A stretch of DNA of 64,000 nt from Ceratobasidium sp. AG-K (lineage: Eukaryota; Basidiomycota; Agaricomycetes; Cantharellales; Ceratobasidiaceae). Position numbers and translations under genes: made by a program. Shown piece by piece: positions 45,127-57,400 of the stretch; positions within the stretch are counted from its first letter, which is position 1; each line of letters opens with the position of its first letter. The notes beneath the pieces are model-generated. The model saw nothing but the letters and a program-made list of their open reading frames with translations. It was not told where the DNA came from and made no database searches. The stretch covers positions 1,116,001 to 1,180,000 of the forward strand of contig JAWNGF010000001.1 in assembly GCA_037039685.1 (NCBI GenBank), in the 5' to 3' direction.

Positions 45127-46080
45127 CTAAAGCGCATATAGTGGCTTTAATGTGGCCAACTGTTGATCTAAGTAGCGTTGCACTCCTCCTGACCACTCAG
45201 CAAAAATAACCTGCATATCCTCGTCTCCACCAAGATATGAAAGACAAGCGTTGCAAATATCCTCCAGTGGCCACAAATCTGCAAGCACAGCTAGGGTAAA
45301 TAGCCGACTTCGGTGGAAACTAGCATGATCCGGTCGTGCCATAAGTATCTCGAAAGCGAGTCTGGACCAGCCAATTACCCATGACGGTGGAGGTACGCTC
45401 CCTTCAGGCTGTCCAGACTCCGCCACGGCACGTCTGCAAGAGGGGCACCTGAAGCAAGTCCAACGAGCGTCATCGTCAAGGCGCATCGGTTCCGAAGCAA
45501 AATCAAACAAGACGTCAACCAAGATCCTCAGGCGTGCGCTTTGTGACCCAACTACTGCAATAACATCCGCGCTTTGAGGGTGCTGCGATGCAAGCTCAAT
45601 AAGAGTGGAAGGTCGGTGGAAATCTTTGACCCCAGGCGTCAGCAGTTCGAGCGCCATGCTTTTTGCTTTGGGTAGGGAATATTCCCGCCCAAGTCCGTAG
45701 ATGCGTAAGGGGTCTCGGTAGTGAATACCAAGAGAAGTTTTGTCGGTGCATATATGGGTATCAATTAGGTCTCGAAAGGATTCGATACCATATTTACGTG
45801 CGAATCGCAAGCAGTCCTCGATCACCGTGTAATCATTGAAGGGGCGGGGCTCCTTCATTGGGTAGAGGGACTGGAGGAAATGGGACAAGGTCTCGGCGCT
45901 CTCGGCCATGTCAATCGGGTCCTTTGAAGTAGCGACGGCGACCATATCCTTGAACATAGGGCATACGAGAGACAACAAAACTGAGTGGACCTGAAAATTG
46001 ACCTGGTCGCTTGAGCGGAGAGTAATATCGCCATCAGGCGGCGGCTGGAAAAATCCGTTGGGTTCACCAGTATTGGACAT
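45127..46080 (-). CDS. BTB/POZ domain protein 2
   Basis: Intronless paralogue of the previous gene. The frame opens upstream at 46176, but the ATG at 46078-46080 (MSNTGEPNGFFQPPPDG) matches the paralogue starts best. BTB segment: GDITLRSSDQVNFQVHSVLL, CPMFKDMVAVA, AETLSHFLQSLYPMKEP, CLRFARKYGIESF. C-terminal region with CFRCPSC and CNAC, WVIGWSRLAFEILMARP, and the terminal LATLKPLYAL. Same unresolved adaptor role. Stop TAG at 45127-45129. Confidence 0.85.
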   Translation of the reverse strand: MSNTGEPNGFFQPPPDGDITLRSSDQVNFQVHSVLLSLVCPMFKDMVAVATSKDPIDMAESAETLSHFLQSLYPMKEPRPFNDYTVIEDCLRFARKYGIESFRDLIDTHICTDKTSLGIHYRDPLRIYGLGREYSLPKAKSMALELLTPGVKDFHRPSTLIELASQHPQSADVIAVVGSQSARLRILVDVLFDFASEPMRLDDDARWTCFRCPSCRRAVAESGQPEGSVPPPSWVIGWSRLAFEILMARPDHASFHRSRLFTLAVLADLWPLEDICNACLSYLGGDEDMQVIFAEWSGGVQRYLDQQLATLKPLYAL

Positions 46081-46639
46081 ATGGCGCGGTAGAGAAATTA
46101 CGGCGGGGGACTCTACACGAGGCTGGGGTTGTACGCAAAAGACTTCTACGGCGCTACGCAGGTTGGCGCCAATCAAATTCCCTCGGCTTAATCAACCCAA
46201 TGCGCCTATACAAACGAAACGGATAGAGAGAAAAATTTTGAAGGTCTGGATATGAATTTTATACGTCAAAGGTTGAGAGTCGTGGAAAAAAACAGGACAC
46301 GGCATCCCAAGTGTGATCAAACGGGCGCTAGAAGAAACTTCAGTAAAACTATGGCTTACTCGCATACACGCACACCAAATAAAATCCTACATCGATCTTA
46401 GTTAGTTGAGGTAATACGTGTAATCTTGGTTGGTGTGTACCCTAAAAATTCCGCCTAGTTACTCTCAAAACACCTACTTCTTGGATGTTTGATTTTATTC
46501 ATGGCCAAGCAAACACCGCTCTCATGATCTATCACAAGTACTTGAAACGATACAATATTATTAGTCGAGCTTGGGCCTCTCCAACGAAATACAATGAGCA
46601 AAGGTACATTCTGTTGACCGATGACGGAGACCTACATGG
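46081..46639. other. Spacer between BTB genes 2 and 3
   Basis: Promoter of BTB gene 2 and 3' flank of BTB gene 3. No other gene recognised. Confidence 0.45.
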
Positions 46640-47613
46640 TCAGAGGGAATACAAGTCTTCAAGCTCGTCCAATCGCTCCTCCAACACATCCCTCACCAAT
46701 CTCGCCCACGAATTAAACTTGGGACGTTGCCTTTTAACCCGCCAAAAGTCGCTCAAACAATGTTGGCAAACATTGCGCGCCCCCTCGAGTTTCAGGAGCA
46801 CATTCGCCTCAAACATCTCCTCGGACTCTCCCAGCGGAGTAGTGAGCAAGTGCTCATAGACAAGCCGTGCCCAAGCGAGCACCCATGAAGGAGGGAGTCC
46901 TTCATACAATTCATGTCGGTTGTCCAAAGGACAATTGTCGATCGCCGACTGACAGTGCGAGCAGGACAAGTCATAATAGAACGTATCCATCCGGCGCTCG
47001 AGTGGCGACATGGGAGAACTGCTAAAGTCGAACAAGACATCTGCAAGTATCCTCGCTCGGTGCTCTTCAAGGCAAGTACCCGGAAGAGTACTGGCGGGGG
47101 GTGGGTATCAATTAGTAGGGGGAGATTTCCAACCTCGCAAAAGTCGCATTCACTGGCCGCGACAAGCGGTCCAGCAGCAGCCTTTGTCTTAGTGAGGTTG
47201 AACTGGATCGCGAGAGAATAGATGCGAATAGGATCATCGGAAAGAAAGTCGTGAGTGGCATCGCTCGATGAAATTTGCTCGTCCAGATCCTGCGTGACTC
47301 GGTCCATGTCGTACTTGTCGGCCATCTCGAGACAACTGGATAACATGTCGATCGTGGGGATGTCCGGTCGTTTGGCGTTGGGATAGATAAACTGGAGCAC
47401 AAGAGAAATTGTTACGGCATTTTCGCATAGTACGACTGGGTCTTTGGTTAAAGAAGAGTTGAACATGTCCCGAAAGATGGGTGACGCTAGCTTCAGAATG
47501 AGCGAATGGACATGGAACTCGGTCCCGTCATAAGATCGTATAATTAGGTCGCCGTCAGGAGGTGGCTCGAAAAGTGGCTGAGGGTCATCTACTGCGACTT
47601 GAGGCTCAGCCAT
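46640..47613 (-). CDS. BTB/POZ domain protein 3, frame broken once
   Basis: Intronless paralogue; ATG 47611-47613 (MAEPQVAVDDPQPLFEPPPDG). BTB: GDLIIRSYDGTEFHVHSLIL, ASPIFRDMFNSS, FIYPNAKRPDI, CLEMADKYDMDRV. At 47050-47056 the frame slips: LALKSTER is followed in another frame by ILADVLFDFSSSPMSPLERR, with the downstream frame carrying the paralogue hallmarks FYYDLSCSHCQ, WVLAWARLVYEHLL, CQHCLSDFWR and the ending LDELEDLYSL. One missing base within gagcgagg accounts for it (a 4-base gcga loss would too). Both halves remain well conserved with the sister genes, so decay is very recent or the break is a sequencing deletion. Confidence 0.75.
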
Positions 47614-47889
47614 GAAGTTGTCTGTGTGAGATTGTGGACGTTGAAAGAAAGCTTGGTGAAGGGGCTTTTGTTTGGTTCGAGTTGGTGGCGAAGGAACAAT
47701 TGCAAATAATTATAGCACCACCAGGAGAACTGGATCCTCGACCCTGGATACACAGCGCCATATTGGCAAATCCACCATGCAAGTCCCCACAAGCAAGTAA
47801 ACCACAAGCGGTCTATAGCTCTCAAACTAATGTATGGAGTCAAACAATCGAAAATGTACATGTAATATATCGAATAGGAAGCCCGCCCC

Positions 47890-50438
47890 TCACCGCCTCT
47901 CGTCCTTGAGCAACGGCAACTTGTCCACACCCACCACAGGCGTCTCTGGCTCAGGCACAGTCCTCGTCCGCGACGTGCCCAAATCGTCCTCGGACTGACC
48001 CATAGTACCATCTTCAGACTTTCCAACTGTTCCGTCCTCGGAGCGCTCTTCCTCCCGGCTCCTCATCTGCGACAAGTCATTCACCAATCCCGGATGGGGC
48101 GCGAGGCCCGATACGACAGGTTGCGGCGCAGCGGGGACGAGCACTGCGGGGTCGAGGTTCGCAGATTGTCCGATCGGCTGTGGGACTGCGTTCATAGCGC
48201 TACCGACGGCGCCCGGACTCGTTGGACCTACACCACCCATGCTCGATGGGCCGACTATACCCGGGCTGTTCGCACCTGGGCTGGTGGGTAGACTCGAAAC
48301 AGGTTCTCCGGGACGGGCAATAACGGCAAACTCTTCGCCAGTGGGCTGGGTACCAGTATATCCTGCGATCCCGATGCCTTGAGATTCCATGTCGAGTGCT
48401 TCGCGCAGACGTTCTTCGACCTCTTTGACTTTTTTGGTTTGGTTGCCGCCACGCCAGATGAGAACTCCAGCTGCGATACCGCACAGGAACGAAGCAGGGA
48501 TGAGAGATCCGGTGGTCCATGCCGGGCGTTGGAACCTGTGGGGATGTGAGATTTGCGAGAGGTAAATCCGGAGAAGACGTACCGATTGAGACCCCACATG
48601 CACCCACACAACATGCATTGGAATACCGAGTTGAAATCGGTATACAAACAAATAAAAAGTGCAGTCTTGATCGGGAATGCCTGCCCAGTCGCCGAGCATC
48701 AGTACACGGCTTCACACGTTCTCATATGCCCCAAATGGCTAACCTTGTGGGTTTCGGTCTCGTGTGGCCGGTACCACGTCTGACTGGCCATGAACTTTTG
48801 TTGTTCTACTCCGCTCCGGTTAGCGCCGGCCTCAGAGGGGTAACTTCGGACTCACGGTAATGTAAATCAGCTTGTTGACGTTCGGACAGAACGTGTACAT
48901 AATTGGGGTTGTAGATTGGGTCCGGGAGGTCGTTGCCGTCGATGAGCGCGGGGAGTTTGGCATTGCGGCGGAGGCGACGGGTAACTTGGCGGTAGTGCCA
49001 TATCTTGGCGATTCCTGTTTAACATTGAGTTTGGTCGGGCATGATGAATGGAATGGAGAGACGCACGGTATGTGTCAATTACACCTGAAATGAGGATTAG
49101 TACTGTTGTAGCTTGTGTGAGTTGCGGACTCACGCCACGGAATGAGACCAACGCCGGTAACCGTGAATAAAGCTATTGCATTTCAAGTATTCCACCAGTC
49201 GGATGGCGAGAGAGGGTGGCGAGGGTCAGATGCTGATATCAAACATGTGGTCTAGGCAAGCCTACCGTTTGTAACCTGAGAGCTGATCTCAACCCAAAAG
49301 TCTTGTCTGTCCTTGTTATGGAGGTTGATGATCTTGGCGAGGAATAGTACAATGGCAGCACCCCAAAATGCTAAAAATAATAATACGTCAACTCGGTGTC
49401 ATGCCCGACCACGAGCAGACTTACCACACAAGAACCCGTAAACAAAGGCGAAAAATCCCATAGCTAGGATCCAAATTAGTTAGCACGCATGACACAGTCA
49501 ATGGGGCTTTGCGCACGAGTTTTAATATACCCCCAGAACCCGCTCAATGCCCGGCGGATTTTCCTGCGGTTGGTCAAGACGTCTTCAACATGTCGGTCGA
49601 GATTGTGCTTGGTTGCCTTTTTTCCTTTTTCGTTGGCAATATCATCTTCAGCGAGAGTGGGGAGTGTGACGATGGGCCGGCGGTTGTAGATAGGTAGATT
49701 AGGGATAATGATACTGTTGGAAACGTTCGAGAGGTTGGAGACTGTCGAAATGTGATTGTCTGGTCGGTTGGTGTGATCAGCGCTGTACACGTGCGGTCAG
49801 GAACACATCAGGCCAAGCTCACCAATGACAGACAGGTGCTCCACAACGTCATCGTGGTGGTGTCGTTCCGGCTCGGTCAATGCAGAACCAGGAGGGACAT
49901 TCTCGCCCGTGTGAACACTGAGAGCGCTCCCAACCGCCCCACGCATATCCGTCGGCTCCATCACGAGATCCACTTCGCGACCATGAGTGACGAGTGAACC
50001 AGGCCTGTCCGGAGACTGCGACTTGGCTCTGTCTACAGGCGAGTTGACGACTTCGGAAAGGCGAGTATTCCCCCTCGCACGAGTGCGTCCTTGAGTACAA
50101 AAATCATGCACCACAGACGTCGGCCGGTCTCCAGCCCTTTGGCTGGCGGTTGTCGCTGCCCTCGGTCTCCTCAACACCTCCTCCACTGGCACAGGAGGGG
50201 TCGATTCCTCTCGAGGACGTTGAAACAAGCTGGCCAATGTTGTCCTGCCTCTGGCCCTCCCTCGCCCCTCGGTCGAACGTTGAGTCCCCTCGGGGAGAAC
50301 CGAATAATCCGCATCGCTCCGTCGTACCCGTACCGAAGGCATGCTGGGGCTCGTTGGACTCGACTCGTAGATAACCGAGTTTTGTCGTCTGTTGGTCGAG
50401 GGCCGGACGCGGTCAGTGACAAGCCTTAACCCCTGCAT
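47890..50438 (-). CDS. Four-helix integral membrane protein, fungal family of unknown function
   Basis: ATG 50436-50438 (MQGLRLVTDRVRPSTNRR). The N-terminal 250 or so residues are disordered, Arg/Ser/Pro-rich, with RARGRTTLASLFQRPREEST. Then a conserved core: ALSGFWGYIKTPMGFF, helix 1 FVYGFLCAFWGAAIVLFLAK, DRQDFWVEISSQVTNALFTV with helix 2, IPWRVIDTYR, a cytosolic stretch read as IAKIWHYRQVTRRLRRNAKL and LPDPIYNPNYVHVLSERQQ, helix 3 near DFNSVFQCMLCGCMWGLNR, helix 4 SLIPASFLCGIAAGVLIW, then KKVKEVEERLREALDMESQ and a disordered acidic tail ending LPLLKDERR. It resembles fungal membrane proteins I know as DUF2434-type, but that assignment is from memory and unverified. About six exons. Confidence 0.7.
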
Positions 50439-51579
50439 TGGCAATTCGAGTCCAGGTAACGATCAGGTGGGGCAATTTCCAAATTGGGCGGGATAGATAA
50501 TGTATAATTGATTATATGTTGGGGTCAGAATATCGGGCGGAAGAGAACGGAAAAAGTTGAGCTCGGGCAGATCGACTGCTTTGCTCTACTGGCTATTCAA
50601 CGCCCAGATTTATGCGCGGGTTAAATGCGCGCGAGGCGCGCGTTACGAAATGAGGAGTGACACTTGACGAGATCAATGCGCATTCCATTGTCACAGCCTC
50701 GAAAGATGCTCGGATGATATTTAGACGACTCCCACAGAACGCTTCATGTCTATCGCTGAGTATGTACTTGGTCTTGCCGTTGGATACTTGATCTGAAATC
50801 CTGCGCTGGCATATGCTCGCACTCGAAACCTCGACTCGAAATGCGCAACGACGCCAGCTTCAACGCCACCCCTTTGTTACTCGCGAGTGAAGCTTGGCAC
50901 CCATGCCGTGCTCCGATGAACGAGACTATCGCTCTGCGCAGTGACTCTTGCTCGAATGGATTCCTAGTTCCACTGTGGAAGCGCATGCGCACGCAGGCAC
51001 AGTGCTGTGTTGATAATTGCTATTAACACATCGATGACGGAAGTCGTTTTATTGAGCGCTACTAGCTTAAATTGAGACTCGCTTAGACAGTACGCCCAAA
51101 TAGTGCAAACTCAAGTAGTGGAGGTGCCGCATCATGTACCAATGTACCAGCGGCCTAGCCTTACAGTAATTGGCTCCCAGTTGCTTCGCAAGTGAGTGAA
51201 TGAGATTCATGGCATCCACTCCCCGGGAGCATGGCTACGATGCGCATATGCTAGCAGCCTCAAGTGCTTGCTCGTGAATATCACCGTTGCGGCGGCAGTT
51301 AAACTGCGTCCGGTGCTTGACTCCGCATTCCTATGAATTGATACTCGATATCCCGCCCATTGCCACGTCGCCTTCACATGGCTTCACCATGGCAGTACCT
51401 CATAGATACGACCAACGGAATTGTAATATAAATCCACACATTGATACTTTATCCCATTCCGGTAACGTCGTGGTCCGAAAGAGGATTAGAAATCTTTCAC
51501 AGAAGCAAATTAAAACCTGGGAGCATAGCCTAAATGAACACCTTTTCACTTCATGACAACTACATTAATAACTGCATTC
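50439..51579. other. Intergenic region upstream of the membrane protein
   Basis: 1.1 kb with the membrane-protein promoter and the 3' flank of nicotinate phosphoribosyltransferase. A G/C-rich patch (gcgcgaggcgcgcg) is near 50.63 kb. Short open frames (for example 50841-51026 plus) show no family features. Confidence 0.45.
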
Positions 51580-53343
51580 TCAAACAGTAATTCCGAGCCT
51601 TTGCTTTATTTGAGAGAGGATGTTTGGATCTCCAGTGTTCTGAGCACTGCCTATGAGAAACGACGAAACTTACTAATTATTATAGACGAACCTTGGATAA
51701 ATTATCGCCAAGCTTCACGCACGGCACGTCTTCTACTGACGCGAGCTTGACTACCATGACTAAAGGCCAGCTCCTTTCGCTATTGTCGAGCCGCTTATAA
51801 TCGTTGGTGAAGAATGTGCCAATACCAAAAGCGCCTTTTACAGTCTATACATTAGAAAGAAACTGCTGGACGAAAAGAAGCCCACCAATAAACTCTTCCT
51901 GGTCGATCGCTTCTTGAATCTTCAGAGTAGCTTCAACGTCCAGGCCGTCAGAGAAAACGATGGTTTTTGTTCGATGGTCAATCCCTAGGCGCTCATACAG
52001 AGCCCGAGCCTTTGGTATAAAGGCAAGTGGGTCGCCGCTGTCTTGCCGTAATCCCCTCCATCGCTTGGCACGCTCTACGTTGACTTCGAAATTCTAAATG
52101 AGTTGGGTGAATAGGCGTTTGGTTTCGTGGAAGCATCTCACACCAACTTTGTTAAATACGTCAGTGGAAAAGGTGTCGGTCAATGCAATGTGCAAGGCGT
52201 TGGACTTTATGGTCGGGTATGTCGCCTCCCACAGATCTAGTGCAAGACCGTTTGCGCTCTCATACCCTCGGATGGCGGCAATCTAAACAATATTTCAGCA
52301 CAAGCTTTCACTTGCGAGGAAGTTTCAACTCGCGCCCATAATCCATTCACTATAATGTGTTTGTTGTCAGTATGTGTGCTGCACGCATCAGTGAATCAAA
52401 CCTACTGAGCGATTAGCCCCATAGCGGTGAGCTTGTATTTCATGGCAAAATGAGGCTATCACCTGCATTGAGACTATATGCTTGAAAACCGGCCCAGAAC
52501 TAACTTACATTGCTCGTGCTCGTGAACTTTCCACGGATAGCCTCACCGTTGAATTCCTTATTGGCTCGGATGAAACCCTGGAGCGCCAAATCTTGGCCAT
52601 GGTAGGACCTGCGTCTTCGAGTTCCTAGTTCACTGAATGAAGCTCCACCCTGAATCAACTTCTTTGCCTTTTGATATGCGAACTCTAAATTGCATGTAAT
52701 CTTAGGTCGACCGCAAATACGAGTCGAACCAACTTACCCTCTTGGCCATCATACGTCCAATCCCGATCCACCGTTGAAAAGAACGCCTCGCTGAGGATAG
52801 CCATAATTGGCACTTCATAAAGTATCGTCTCGACCCAAAATCCATTAATATCGACCGTAATGTACCCTTCTTCAACCCCGGTGTTGGCCTGGCTGATGAC
52901 ATGAAATTCCATTTTGACTTGTTCCTCTGGTCGAAGTCGAAACGACCCGAGGTACTGGATGTAGTCTTCTGTAAAGTAGGGACAGTTGGTCCTCAGCCAC
53001 TCAACCTCTTCAGGTTTGAGTTGAAGTTCTGAAAGTCCTGAAGATAAAGCGTCTAAGTCAAGTTGAGGAATGGGTTGGCAGGTACTACGATTGATAGATT
53101 GTCTTGCAAGGTTAAAACAGTCGCGCGAGAATAACTTGTCCTTCGTCCAATTGGTAAACCTATATGTGACGTTGGTTTCGGGAAAATGCTGAAGCACAGC
53201 GTGCTGCATAGTAAGCTGAAATACGTGATACTATGTAAAGCGAGTAACAATTGGGTAAGGAACACCTAGGTACCCACTTTGCAGAGGTCTGTGTCCAGGA
53301 TTGACTTTGGACGCAAATCTATGGTAGTTTCAAGATTCGCCAT
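51580..53343 (-). CDS. NPT1: Nicotinate phosphoribosyltransferase (NAD salvage)
   Basis: Makes nicotinate mononucleotide from nicotinate and PRPP in the Preiss-Handler pathway. ATG 53341-53343 gives MANLETTIDLRPKSILDTDLCK, joined to LTMQHAVLQHFPETNVTYRF. Family segments: PEEVEWLRTNCPYFTEDYIQYL, EGYITVDINGFWVETILYEVPIMAILSEAFF, DWTYDGQEG, then a segment with VERAKRWRGLRQDSGDPLAFI (the RQDSGDP PRPP/phosphate-binding motif), YERLGIDHRTKTIVFSDGLD, and after a 51-nt intron (about 51836-51886) GAFGIGTFFTNDY. The C-terminus WPLVMVVKLASVEDVPCVKLGDNLSK splices to NTGDPNILSQIKQRLGITV, stop TGA 51580-51582. Without those last two introns in-frame stops would truncate it, so the intron calls are well constrained. 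Length and motif order match the eukaryotic family. Confidence 0.92.
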
Positions 53344-54499
53344 TTTGCCAAGTCGCTAGGTGGAGGAGGTAAGTTGGGCGTGGGGGCTTCAAGCTCCGCA
53401 GCCTCGAGCGATTCCTATGCACGGAATGGGTAGATGGACAGATACTGCGTCGGTACCGAACAGGAGATATCCTGGGTTTGTTCATGTAACTAAAAGAGGT
53501 GTCATCAATCCCCCAGTACCTGGCTTGAGCGCCAATATGAAAACACCTGCTTCCATCCTAAAAACACGTTATATGCGCGTGTTTTCACCTTCCAGGGCGA
53601 AGCCGTGAGTTTTGCAGGCGCCGAGGTTGGGCTGAATTCAGCTCTGAATCGATGAAAGTAAGTTTGATCGAAAAAAGTGCTCCAAAGAAAATTAGCTCCT
53701 AAATTACTGTTGACCTCGAATTCCGTCATGGAAGGACTTAAGTTAGCGTGTGAGATCATTAGTTGACGAGATATGGCCAGCACAAGGGTTCCGCTTCACA
53801 AACCTTTCGACCTCGATGTAACTTGCCCGGCTGTGTGCGCAGTAATGAAAGTCTTGCCCCGGGTCGCTTGCGCCGCTGTAATAACCAGTTTTTGAAGATC
53901 ATATTGGTGCCTACACACGTTTCCTTAGCAGAGTTGGGGCTTCAGTTATATCCTATAGGTCAATCTGGTCGCCACTGGGCCCGAGGATAAGTTACCGGCC
54001 AGTATAAATATTTCATCTCCATAACGCACGTCGAGTATTTGAGTGTCCATTGCCCGAAGAAATCACCTGTTCTTGTCATGCACGACAAACGCGACCAGGG
54101 GCGAAGGCTTTGTGCCCATCTCTGCTATTACTTTCGGGCTACGATTCACTCGGCTACCTAACTTATCAGCCTCGACGTCTGGGCAGTTTCCTTTGTTTAT
54201 AAGTCGGTCTTAACATCGGTGCGATGAGGAGCGTTACTTAGTCCGCAGAAGCAAGGCAATGTTAGCGATATCACACGATGAAGCTGAAACTGTGACTGTG
54301 TGTAAGTTTAACTATGGGAATAGACATATGTAGAAGTACCAGAAAACAAGCATGTAAGTGCATGTAACGTCTAGAAAGCGATGCGGAGACCGTATGCGAG
54401 ATGTATGATATGGGATCGGAACAAGAAATGAAAGTAAAAGTTACGGGATCATGCACAGTATATTCAGCAATTGTCTACCGTTGCATTTTTGCGTGTGCG
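53344..54499. other. Intergenic between NPT1 and Fmp27
   Basis: 1.15 kb with the NPT1 promoter and the Fmp27 3' flank. Short frames on both strands have no recognisable features; TATA-like tataaatatttc at about 54003 has no gene to serve on either side that I can identify. Confidence 0.4.
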
Positions 54500-57400
54500 C
54501 TAATCGTTCGTTGTCTTGGGCCCATGCCGGGTAGTGGAGGTACGTCTGGAACGTCCAATGATTGTCGAGGTTTTCCTCCCTGTGCGCCAAAATGTCAATT
54601 GCGGATGGTCAAGGACAAACCAGTTACCCACATCTTCCATCCCGAGCTCCTTCTTCTTCCCTTTTTTGAACAAGCTCAATACGCGTTCCCTTGTTGGTCG
54701 ACTAGTACTCGCAGCAGGTGGGGACACGGAGGACTCGGAAACTTGAAATAATGCGCAGTGGACGTGGAGGGTCGAGCCTCAGCCGCAATTGGAGACGACC
54801 GCTCAACCTGATCCATGGATGGTGCCCTACCACTAGGTTCCCCGCTCACTGGAAATGCGTGGGTCTGCGAAATGCTACTCCCTCTTGAGGACGCAATGGA
54901 CCGAGGAGTTGGTGAGGGCTCTTGGTCGCCTGGGAACCCAATCGGACTCGTCTCCGAGGTCGAGGTTCGTGCAGTTGGCCGCTGTGGGCGTCGGAGGAGG
55001 AAGGCGCATCACGGGATGCGGAGAGTGCTGAGCCACCCGAGGTCATTACTTCAATGAGGTTATCGATTTCAGATTCAAGTGGCTCCTTCTCCTTGTCTGG
55101 TTCGTTATCCCCAGCTCCGGGTTTGGAAGATTTCCCCTTGCGCCTGTGAGTCCACCCAAGTCGTTGTCATGCGGGAGGAAACGTCTAGGTGTAATGATCT
55201 TGGCCTTAGTGAATATTTCTCGAAGGAGTGTGCCTTTCTGAGCCCAAGCAGCCTTGAAAATATCTGAATAGTGGTCAGTGCGAGTCTGAGAATACCCAAG
55301 GGAGAGTTCTCATACCCTTTTTCAACACTTCAATCATGTCCTCGAACTAATTAATTGATTGAGAAATTCTGAAAGGAACAATGCCATCGACACTCACACT
55401 CCAAGTTTCGTTTTCATAGCAGAAGGGTGGTGTCTCGAATCTAAAATCGTCCAAGTCGGGCAGGGTAGTCAAACTTATTGGGGTGTCTCGCTAAAATCAA
55501 AATCAATACGTGCTTAGATGCTATTTGGCTAGTAGTTCACCTTGTAGCTCAGAGCAAGTACCAGCCTAAGCGTTGTAAGAAAGAGTTAGTGTCTTGAGGT
55601 GGTGATGAAAATAATATACACACCCAGACACCCTCACCAGCACAAACGACCGATTCTTCGAGGCCCGCACTAGCATCTCATTGGCATCGTCCTTGGCTTC
55701 CGGATCCTTCTCCTTGGCTTTCGCGTCGGTTGCCAATGCATGAGATGACCGGGATCTAGGTATCGGACGGCGGCCTTCAATCCTGGGGGTATCATCCGCA
55801 CCACCTATGATGGCAGGACTGGATTCAGCAGCAGCCTCCTTGAGGTCTGAATGCGAAGTTGCCTTCTTCCTAAGCGTTCGGGGCAACCGTGGACCGGCGT
55901 CCAATGAAGCATTGTCAATCGACCCGCGCGGAAAACCTGCGACACCCGAACTGATGCCAAGGCCTGCCCCAGCGATTGCGCCAATGGAGGAACGAGATTT
56001 GTGTCCAGGCACTATCGCAGTCGCTGGCTTGGGCGTGCTGGAGCTTGCAGGTTTGGGAGTGGTGGCCCCAGATGTAGCGGCACCATTGGGCGCGGTGATC
56101 GCTCGATGCGGGAAGACGTAGGCCATGATTTTCCGCCCGACCTTACGCTCAATTTGAAGCCGTACCGGATGCAAGTCGAGGATGAACGAATTGACGATCG
56201 AGATACCGCCAACAGGTGCGAGAATAGACCACTCAACTTGAGCGAACAATGATTTCTAAGTGTGGTTAGGACATTCAGCTCTGTTAACGTAACTCAAACT
56301 CGGAAGCGTACCGTGGTCATAGGATGAGACGACGCCTTGTCAAGCTTGACTAGCATCTCCGGGAAGACTGCATCCGGCGAGCTATCCAGGGCTTGAAGGT
56401 CGGTAATGACGAGCTTGTTCGCGGCCGAGCTATCCTTTTGGCTGTGCCACGCGTACTCGATGCCGCGCACCGAAATAGTCGCGAGCGTGTCGTTGGTATC
56501 CTCAAGCATCTTCCATGAGATCTCTTGAGCGAAAACATCGAATCGCATGTTTGACTTGTTCTCGTCCGAAGCATTGTCGTCCTGTTCCTGTGCGAGCCGA
56601 ATTGCCTTGAAGATGAGATTGAGTTCCTCGGAAATCAAGAATATATGCGCGCGGGTCATCAGGCGTTCATCGGTCATCGGTCCCTTGGACAACGCCAGCC
56701 TCATTTGAGTATCTAGGAGGGAGCGGAGCCGTTGTTGAAGCTCGGAGACGACGCCGGCAGATGCCATGAAGTCCCTGAAATCGTAACTGTACATGAACGT
56801 CTGAAGTTGTCGCGTGCGTTCTCTCTGGTCCGGGTCGGTGTAGAGTAGAAGATCCGATACAATGTTGTAGATTGCCACGAAATTTTGCGCGGTGGCCGAT
56901 ACAGCAAGCTTATCCACGTTGAGAATTATTCGGTCCTGCAAAGACGATTAGAATAGTGGTAGCGAGGGGATACTGGACTTGCATTTTGAGCTTGGAGATG
57001 GTTATTGATGTCCGTGTCTTGCGTTGAAATAGCGGTAACAGAGGTAACTTTGTTACGTAGGCGAAGCCGATTGAACTTGTCATACTTTAACATTAACAAG
57101 AGGCGTCAGCGTGTGTGTCCATAAACGATTTGGGAACACGGACCTGTAGCGTTGCATCTGTTTGAGCAACAAGGCGGTCGAAATCGCTGCTTTCGCATTT
57201 CAAGTCCAAAAGTACTTCCAACGGGACCGCATGAAGAGTGGACTTCGCAGTACGATCACGCGCTTTGGAAGGAGAGAATACTTGGAGACCACTCAGCGAG
57301 CCATAGTTTCTATATGTGCTTGTTAACATGGGGCTCCTAGACACCGAGTAATTGCACAAACCTTTTCATGATGTCCGCGTTGATTGGATCGCTCATCAAG

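Noticed and set aside
51836..51886. Premature stop in nicotinate phosphoribosyltransferase
   Set aside because: The in-frame TAG lies inside a 51-nt GT-AG intron whose removal joins EFIG to AFGIGTFF in frame, so the gene is not truncated here.
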